From the NCBI RefSeq assembly GCF_027066465.1, contig NZ_JAMONU010000117.1:1-9717 (forward strand): a stretch of DNA of 9,717 bases, given 5' to 3'. The notes under the pieces are model-generated. The model saw only the letters and a list, made by a program, of their open reading frames with translations. It had not been told where the DNA came from and searched no databases. The DNA is from Thermococcus sp. (GTDB lineage: Archaea; Methanobacteriota_B; Thermococci; Thermococcales; Thermococcaceae). Positions 5,822-9,717 of this stretch are shown piece by piece (positions within the stretch are counted from its first letter, which is position 1; each line of letters opens with the position of its first letter). Made by a program: the position numbers and the translations under genes.

Positions 5822-5857
5822 GGTTATTAGATGCTTCCATGAAGAATTTTCGGTGAT
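5822..5857 (+). promoter_or_regulatory. Possible argF promoter and ribosome-binding site
   Basis: GGTTATTAGA (5822-5831) is a weak TATA-like box about 35 nt before the ATG, predicting initiation near 5851. GGTGAT (5852-5857) ends 4 nt before the ATG at 5862 and fixes that start; the in-frame GTG at 5853 is part of this site. Confidence 0.35.
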
Positions 5858-5861
5858 AGAC

Positions 5862-6809
5862 ATGGTAGTTAGTCTGGTTGGAAGGGACATGCTCTGCCTT
5901 CAGGACTACACGAGGGAGGAAATCGAGACGATTCTCAAGACCGCCGAGATGATGAAGATATGGCAGAAAATTGGCCACCCGCACAGGGTTCTCGAGGGCA
6001 AGACCGTCGGAATGATATTCCAGAAGCCCTCAACCAGAACCCGCGTCAGCTTTGAGGTCGGCATCTACCAGCTCGGCGGTCTGGGCCTCTACTTCAGCGC
6101 CAACGATTTACAGCTCAGGCGCGGAGAGACCATAGCCGACACGGCGAGGGTTCTCAGTAGGTACGTTGACGCGATAGTGGCGAGGGTCTACGCCCACAAG
6201 GACGTGGAGGACCTCGCGAAGTACGCGAGCGTTCCGGTGATAAACGCGCTGTCCGACTTCTCCCACCCGTGCCAGGCTTTGGCGGACTACCAGACGATAC
6301 TCGAGAAGAAGGGTAGGATTCAGGGCCTTAAGATAGCCTACGTTGGTGACGGAAACAACGTCGCTCATTCCCTCATGATAGCAGGAACCAAGCTTGGAGC
6401 GAACGTCGTCGTGGCAACTCCCGAGGGCTACGAGCCCGACGAGAAGGTCATCAAGTGGGCTGAGCAGAACGCGGCCGAGAGCGGCGGCTCGTTCGAGCTC
6501 CTCCACGACCCCGTTCAGGCCGTCAAAGATGCCGACGTCATCTACACCGACGTCTGGACCAGCATGGGACAAGAGGCGGAGGCAGAAATCAGGAGGAAGG
6601 TGTTCAAGCCGTTCCAGGTTAACAAGGAGCTCGTCAAGCACGCCAAGCCGGACTTCATATTCATGCACTGCCTCCCGGCCCACAGGGGCGAGGAGGTTAC
6701 CGACGACGTCATAGACGGATCGAACAGCGTGGTCTGGGACCAGGCCGAGAACAGACTCCACGCCCAGAAGGCCCTCATGGCTCTCATCATGGGCGGGATA
6801 AAGGCCTGA
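5862..6809 (+). CDS. argF: Ornithine carbamoyltransferase
   Basis: This enzyme transfers the carbamoyl group of carbamoyl phosphate to ornithine, giving citrulline, in arginine synthesis or, in reverse, in arginine breakdown. At 315 residues it has family length and opens MVVSLVGRDMLCLQDYT, almost the same as I recall for the Pyrococcus furiosus enzyme, a dodecamer. Carbamoyl-phosphate site: Ser57-Thr-Arg-Thr-Arg61 and FSHPCQ (133-138). Ornithine loop: DVWTSMGQEAE (from Asp230, with Ser234-Met-Gly236). Catalytic Cys in HCLPAHRGEE (269-278). The SMG loop identifies ornithine and not aspartate as substrate. The start at ATG 5862 agrees with the ribosome-binding site and with the Pyrococcus N-terminus. 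No other arginine gene or carbamate kinase is adjacent, so the direction of flux in the cell cannot be inferred from context. Confidence 0.98.
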   Translation: MVVSLVGRDMLCLQDYTREEIETILKTAEMMKIWQKIGHPHRVLEGKTVGMIFQKPSTRTRVSFEVGIYQLGGLGLYFSANDLQLRRGETIADTARVLSRYVDAIVARVYAHKDVEDLAKYASVPVINALSDFSHPCQALADYQTILEKKGRIQGLKIAYVGDGNNVAHSLMIAGTKLGANVVVATPEGYEPDEKVIKWAEQNAAESGGSFELLHDPVQAVKDADVIYTDVWTSMGQEAEAEIRRKVFKPFQVNKELVKHAKPDFIFMHCLPAHRGEEVTDDVIDGSNSVVWDQAENRLHAQKALMALIMGGIKA

Positions 6810-6814
6810 TTTCG

Positions 6815-6837
6815 CCTTTTCTCTCTAATAGTTTTTG
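6815..6837 (+). terminator. Probable oligo-T terminator after argF
   Basis: The argF stop codon is followed within 30 nt by two T-runs, CCTTTTC (6815-6821) and GTTTTTG (6831-6837), in a pyrimidine-rich stretch. Archaeal RNA polymerase terminates at such oligo-U sequences without needing a hairpin. Suggestive only. Confidence 0.4.
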
Positions 6838-6844
6838 CCACCAG

Positions 6845-6900
6845 TTGTGAAAGCAGACTTTCATAAAAAGTGCAGTTTGTGAAAGTCGAGTTTCACAGAA
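6845..6900. repeat. Tandem pair of palindromes (GTGAAA-N6-TTTCAC type)
   Basis: Two imperfectly repeated palindromes occur in a row. Copy 1 is GTGAAA-N6-TTTCAT (6847-6864); with its flanks the arms TTGTGAAAG and CTTTCATAA match except for one base. Copy 2 is GTGAAA-N6-TTTCAC (6879-6896), perfect in the core. Their centres are 32 bp apart, about three helical turns, and the array ends roughly 10 bp before the TATA box of the methyltransferase gene. This layout suits two regulator dimers on one face of the DNA upstream of the promoter. The repeat is seen directly; the binding protein is unknown. Confidence 0.65.
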
Positions 6901-6904
6901 CGAA

Positions 6905-6914
6905 TGATTTTAAA
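6905..6914 (+). promoter_or_regulatory. Promoter of an apparently leaderless methyltransferase mRNA
   Basis: ATTTTAAACA (about 6906-6915) is a TATA box centred near 6911, some 25 nt before the ATG at 6936. Transcription would start at or next to the ATG. The intervening CACCTCCCCTAATCCCCTCAC has no ribosome-binding site, unlike most other starts in the window, which supports a leaderless transcript. Confidence 0.55.
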
Positions 6915-6935
6915 CACCTCCCCTAATCCCCTCAC

Positions 6936-7865
6936 ATGCTGGAAAAGCTCTTCAGCCTCGGCTACTCCAAGACCTTTGCGGAGCGTTATTACGAGCTCTG
7001 GGGTGAGAGAGCCTTAGCTATCGCCGAGGCCATGGAAAAGCCTCTGCCGAGGTGCTTCCGCGTAAACACGCTCAGGATAGAGGTTTCAAAGCTCACCAAG
7101 CTCCTCAACAAGAAGGGCTTCCAGTTTAAGAGAGTTCCCTGGGCGAGAGAGGGCTTCTGCCTGACGAGAGAACCCTTCTCGATTACCTCCACGCCCGAGT
7201 ACCTGAGCGGTCTCCTCTACATCCAGGAGGCGAGCTCGATGTATCCTCCAGTTGCCCTCGAACCAAAGCCCGGTGAAACCGTCGCGGACATGGCCGCCGC
7301 TCCCGGTGGAAAGACGAGCTATCTGGCCCAGCTCATGGAAAACGAGGGCATTATTTACGCCTTCGACGTCGGTGAGGACAGGTTGAAGGAGACCCGCTTA
7401 AACCTCTCGCGTCTCGGCGTTACGAACACCGTTCTCTTCCACCGCTCGTCGCTCTACATAGACGAGCTCGGCGTTGAGTTCGATAAAATCCTCCTCGATG
7501 CTCCCTGCACCGGCTCGGGAACGATACACAAGAACCCCGAGCGAAAATCCAACAGAACTATGGAAGATGTGAAGTTCTGCCAGAACCTCCAGATGAAGAT
7601 GCTTGAGAAGGCCCTGAGCGTCCTCAGAAAGGGTGGAATTCTGGTCTACTCCACCTGTTCGCTCGAGCCGGAGGAGAACGAGTTCGTAATCCAGTGGGTT
7701 CTCGATAACTTCGACGTTGAACTGCTTCCCCTCCGCTACGGTGAGCCGGCCTTAACGAGGCCCTTCGGAATCGAGCTGAGCGAGGAAATAAAGAAGGCGA
7801 GGCGCTTCTATCCCGACAGACACGGGACGAGCGGTTTCTTCGTCGCAAAGCTCAGGAAGCTTTAG
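6936..7865 (+). CDS. RNA (cytosine-5)-methyltransferase, NSUN/Trm4 type
   Basis: This 309-residue SAM-dependent enzyme makes 5-methylcytosine in RNA, most likely tRNA. After an N-terminal RNA-binding part (PRCFRVNTLR, then ITSTPEYLSGLLYIQEASSM) comes the Rossmann-fold domain. It contains motif I DMAAAPGGKTS (118-128), motif IV DAPCTGSG (Cys191, release cysteine), motif VI STCSLEPEENE (Cys241, nucleophile) and ends FFVAKLRKL. The overall pattern and length match the archaeal Trm4 orthologue (Methanocaldococcus MJ0026 type, acting on tRNA C48/C49 region) better than the PUA-containing NSUN6-like group, as no PUA domain follows; the position modified is inference. No archease gene, which partners this enzyme in some Pyrococcus, is adjacent here. 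The mRNA seems leaderless and a tandem palindrome precedes the promoter. The 3' end overlaps the convergent gene by 14 bp. Confidence 0.95.
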   Translation: MLEKLFSLGYSKTFAERYYELWGERALAIAEAMEKPLPRCFRVNTLRIEVSKLTKLLNKKGFQFKRVPWAREGFCLTREPFSITSTPEYLSGLLYIQEASSMYPPVALEPKPGETVADMAAAPGGKTSYLAQLMENEGIIYAFDVGEDRLKETRLNLSRLGVTNTVLFHRSSLYIDELGVEFDKILLDAPCTGSGTIHKNPERKSNRTMEDVKFCQNLQMKMLEKALSVLRKGGILVYSTCSLEPEENEFVIQWVLDNFDVELLPLRYGEPALTRPFGIELSEEIKKARRFYPDRHGTSGFFVAKLRKL

Positions 7866-8847
7866 CCTTCTCTGCTTTGCCACCAGTTTCCCCGAGGAGC
7901 CTCTCCTCTATTTCGTGGAGCTTTTTCCGAACGTCTTCACTCAGAAGCTTTTCGAGTTCTTCTCTTGCCTTCTCGGCAAGCTCGAACTTCGACTTGAACT
8001 TTCCAAGTTCCACCCAGTCGATTTTCTTCTTGCCCACGAAGACGTCTATGTCGCAGAGCCTCGTGTAGCCCCTGTATTCCAGTCCCTTCAGCAGGAACTT
8101 CACGCGCTCAGGCTTCTCCCACGTCAGGAGCTTGAGCCTGTAAACCGGAACGCGCATGAAGGGTCTTGGATAATCCCAGTCCCAGCCCTCGCCGACTATA
8201 AATCCAAGGTCGAGGTCCTCAATGACGAGTAGCAGTCTCTCAATGTTCTCTTCATAGCGTCTGTTGGTGTCGTAAAGCTTTATTGTTACCTCGTTCCACT
8301 CAGGGAGGAGCTTGAAGAGCAACATCGGGAGGTCTATCAGCAGTTCGCGGTACACGCTCAGGAAGTCCCGCCTTACGAGAACCGCCCCCTCAACGTCTTC
8401 CGGCCCTATCGGCGAACTCAGCTTTTTCCTCGTTACGGATATCACGGTGTCGCATGCCTCACCGAGGTTTAATGCGTCGAGCTGGGTCATCACCTCGCCG
8501 CCGAACTTCTCGGCGAGCATCTTTAGGGCTTCCTCGACCTTCTCGGGAATGCGGAGCAGGATTATAGTGCTCTCAATCTCAACCCTCTTCACGGGCAGGT
8601 CGCTGTTCACTATCTCCGCGAGAACAACCTTTGCACCCCTCTTTACTAAGAAGCCCGTTTCCGGGGGTATCGTTTTGGTTTCCTCCGGCGGAGTCACGAG
8701 GAGTATTGTCTCGAACTCGCTGCTCTCCCTTATTGCCTCCTCTGTTGGAATCTCCTCGACGCCAAAAAGTTTGGCCACACCCTTTTTCAGGGTCTCAACG
8801 TCCCCCCTCAGGAACACGATGGAGGGACCGAATCGCATGAGTCTCAT
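7852..8847 (-). CDS. Hypothetical protein, last gene of the phosphoesterase operon
   Basis: I do not recognise this 331-residue protein. It has no signal peptide or membrane segment and is rich in Leu, Glu and Lys. The first ~125 residues alternate strands and helices (IVFLRGDVETLKKGVAKLFG, ETILLVTPPEETKTIPPE, KRGAKVVLAEIVNSDLPVKR, STIILLRIPEKVEEALKMLA), like a small alpha/beta fold. A middle part has CDTVISVTRKKLSSPIGPED and a helix-rich stretch with LPEWNEVTIKLYDTNRRYEE. Then follows the aromatic, acidic EGWDWDYPRPFMRVPVYRL and a region TRLCDIDVFVGKKKIDWVEL. The end is a charged, probably coiled-coil helix with an Ala/Lys tail. The ATG at 8847 overlaps the stop of the phosphoesterase gene (TGATG), so translation is likely coupled; GTG 8850 and ATG 8838 are alternatives. 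Its 3' end overlaps the methyltransferase gene by 14 bp on the opposite strand. Function is unknown; work alongside the phosphoesterase is inferred only from the overlap. Confidence 0.85.
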   Translation of the reverse strand: MRLMRFGPSIVFLRGDVETLKKGVAKLFGVEEIPTEEAIRESSEFETILLVTPPEETKTIPPETGFLVKRGAKVVLAEIVNSDLPVKRVEIESTIILLRIPEKVEEALKMLAEKFGGEVMTQLDALNLGEACDTVISVTRKKLSSPIGPEDVEGAVLVRRDFLSVYRELLIDLPMLLFKLLPEWNEVTIKLYDTNRRYEENIERLLLVIEDLDLGFIVGEGWDWDYPRPFMRVPVYRLKLLTWEKPERVKFLLKGLEYRGYTRLCDIDVFVGKKKIDWVELGKFKSKFELAEKAREELEKLLSEDVRKKLHEIEERLLGETGGKAEKAKAS

Positions 8848-9428
8848 CACAACCCCCTCCTGAGCTTGTAACCCCGGGCTGTGTCGGTTCCCACGGGGTA
8901 GTCAATCTTGATTACCCTTCCGCTCGGCAGGAAGATGAAGTTGACGCCGAGAACCGCGTTAAGTCCCCCGGGTATGGCCTTGAAGTTGTGGCCGTAGAGC
9001 TTGAAGTCTGCATCTCTACCGGCAACGTCCCTCCAGCAGTGACCGAGCACGAGAGTCTTTCCCTCAATCTCAACCAGACTTCCCGGTTCCACGACGCTAT
9101 CCCCAAAGAATTTTTCGAGAAGCTCCCTGCTGTCTTCGTTGCCCGGGACGATGTAGAGCTTGGCGCCGGAACCCTTGAGAATCCGCGCGAGCTTCCTCAG
9201 GCCGGCCTCGTAGGCGGGCTTTAGCTCTGGCCTTCTCTCCAGCTTGACGTTGTCAACCAGGTCCCCCGTGTGGATTATCACGTCGGGCCTGTACTCGTCT
9301 ATGAGTTCTTCAATGAAGCGGTAGACGCTCTCGGGGGTATCGCCGATGTGCATGACGAGGGTTTCCTCAGAGTTTCCCCTGAGCTTTCTAAGCTTTCTCC
9401 TCCTCAGGAAGCCGAGCATCGGGAACAC
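8847..9428 (-). CDS. Calcineurin-like metallophosphoesterase with degenerate metal site
   Basis: This 193-residue cytosolic protein belongs to the small YfcE/MJ0936-type phosphoesterases, which split phosphodiesters or phosphomonoesters with two metal ions. The motif order is intact: HIGDTPES (Asp30), HTGDLVDN (Asp56), VPGNEDS (Asn97), VLGHCW (His130) and YGHNFKAIPGG (His147). Two usual ligands are missing: the His of the first D-x-H motif is Pro32 and the second His of the final GHxH motif is Phe149. Both normally belong to the same metal site, so the enzyme may bind one metal, use other ligands, or be inactive. The N-terminus is very basic (LRRRKLRKLRG). The GTG at 9428 overlaps the TAG stop of the upstream membrane-protein gene; the ATG at 9419 is an alternative start. 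It is the middle gene of an overlapping operon. Numbers refer to the GTG start. Confidence 0.88.
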   Translation of the reverse strand: MFPMLGFLRRRKLRKLRGNSEETLVMHIGDTPESVYRFIEELIDEYRPDVIIHTGDLVDNVKLERRPELKPAYEAGLRKLARILKGSGAKLYIVPGNEDSRELLEKFFGDSVVEPGSLVEIEGKTLVLGHCWRDVAGRDADFKLYGHNFKAIPGGLNAVLGVNFIFLPSGRVIKIDYPVGTDTARGYKLRRGL

Positions 9429-9717
9429 TAATAGAGGTTGGATTGTTCGCCTATATTACCGTTTTCCCGGTAGTGTTTTATCGTTAACAAACCCGCAAGC
9501 AGGGTGAGTCCAAAAAGTGCTGTGGCGAAGATTGTAAGCTGAATTGACTTCACAACGCAACCCCAGAGCAGGAGGAACGGAAAGTACGCTATTAAGAGCA
9601 GTGACCCCAGAGAGCGGGGGTTTACTTCATCTCCCTTGACCTTAAGCTCATCGAGTCCCCTCTGAATCCCCCTCGTGAGCAAAACGCCGAAGATTCCAAT
9701 CAGGAGCAGTGAGCCAA
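9428..9717 (-). CDS. Multi-pass membrane protein, C-terminal part (runs off the window)
   Basis: The reading frame is open to the right edge, so the N-terminus lies outside the window; an internal TTG at 9682 is not a likely start because the hydrophobic sequence continues upstream of it in frame (GSLLLIGIFGVLL). What is visible is about 95 residues: the end of one membrane segment, a charged loop (RGIQRGLDELKVKGDEVNPR), a second segment (LGSLLLIAYFPFLLLWGCVV), a third (LTIFATALFGLTLLAGLLTI), and a short polar tail ending SNLY. No family is recognised. The stop codon overlaps the GTG of the phosphoesterase gene by one base, so the two are probably translated in coupling. A membrane protein beside a phosphoesterase could mean a shared phosphate- or lipid-related task, but nothing in the sequence proves it. 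Confidence 0.72.
   Translation of the reverse strand, partial: GSLLLIGIFGVLLTRGIQRGLDELKVKGDEVNPRSLGSLLLIAYFPFLLLWGCVVKSIQLTIFATALFGLTLLAGLLTIKHYRENGNIGEQSNLY

Noticed and set aside
5675..5861. Possible C/D box small RNA in the thyX-argF gap
   Set aside because: Only partial C-box-like strings occur and no matching D box at a suitable distance on either strand.
6108..6761. Long minus-strand open frame of 217 codons inside argF
   Set aside because: It lies wholly antisense to a highly conserved gene, has no recognisable motif, and long antisense frames are common in GC-rich codon-biased genes.
6845..6900. Reading the tandem palindromes as a factor-independent terminator for argF
   Set aside because: Archaeal termination needs oligo-U, which is already present before the repeats (6831-6837), and the helical spacing and promoter-proximal place fit protein binding better.
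8312..8863. Plus-strand open frame of 183 codons opposite the unknown operon gene
   Set aside because: It is a Ser/Arg/Pro-rich composition typical of an antisense shadow, with no ribosome-binding site or family motif.

Overview
The window looks like chromosomal DNA of a hyperthermophilic archaeon of the order Thermococcales, most likely a Thermococcus. Three things point there. Several proteins read as typical Thermococcales orthologues, above all an ornithine carbamoyltransferase very close to the Pyrococcus enzyme as I remember it, and an archaeal-type (ApgM) phosphoglycerate mutase. Start sites usually carry a GGTGA/GGAGGTGAT ribosome-binding site 4-5 nt from the start codon. Short A/T-rich TATA-like boxes stand about 25 nt before the expected transcript starts. 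Genes are dense, GC content is moderately high, and I see no tRNA, rRNA, CRISPR array, insertion sequence or other sign of a mobile element.

Layout. Positions 1-392 (-) hold the N-terminal part of an aldo/keto reductase. Positions 477-994 (-) form a two-gene unit: an ArsR-like winged-helix regulator followed by a small membrane-anchored coiled-coil protein. Positions 1079-2314 (-) encode phosphoglycerate mutase (apgM). Divergent from it, on the plus strand, are a sodium/calcium-exchanger-family transporter (2405-3337), a HIT-family nucleotide hydrolase/transferase (3380-3880) and a single-domain TRAM protein (3966-4178). On the minus strand follow a START/SRPBCC-like hypothetical protein (4181-4867) and the flavin-dependent thymidylate synthase thyX (4934-5674). 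Divergent again are argF (5862-6809) and an NSUN/Trm4-type RNA m5C methyltransferase (6936-7865). The right edge is a tightly overlapping minus-strand operon: a multi-pass membrane protein cut by the window end (9428-9717), a calcineurin-like metallophosphoesterase with a degenerate metal site (8847-9428) and an unrecognised 331-residue protein (7852-8847). The longest stretch without a gene is the thyX-argF divergent gap of under 190 nt; it holds two weak promoters and nothing else I can support.

Most genes are housekeeping and not one pathway: central carbon metabolism (apgM), dTMP synthesis (thyX), arginine/citrulline metabolism (argF), RNA modification and RNA binding (NSUN, TRAM), nucleotide clean-up (HIT) and ion transport. 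I found no clear new defence or mobile system. The best leads are regulatory and small-scale: a tandem pair of palindromes three helical turns apart upstream of the apparently leaderless methyltransferase gene, a perfect 12-bp palindrome beside the promoter of the regulator/membrane-protein pair, a hairpin that places a ribosome-binding site in its loop upstream of the SRPBCC-like gene, and a phosphoesterase that appears to have lost both histidines of one metal site within an uncharacterised three-gene operon.
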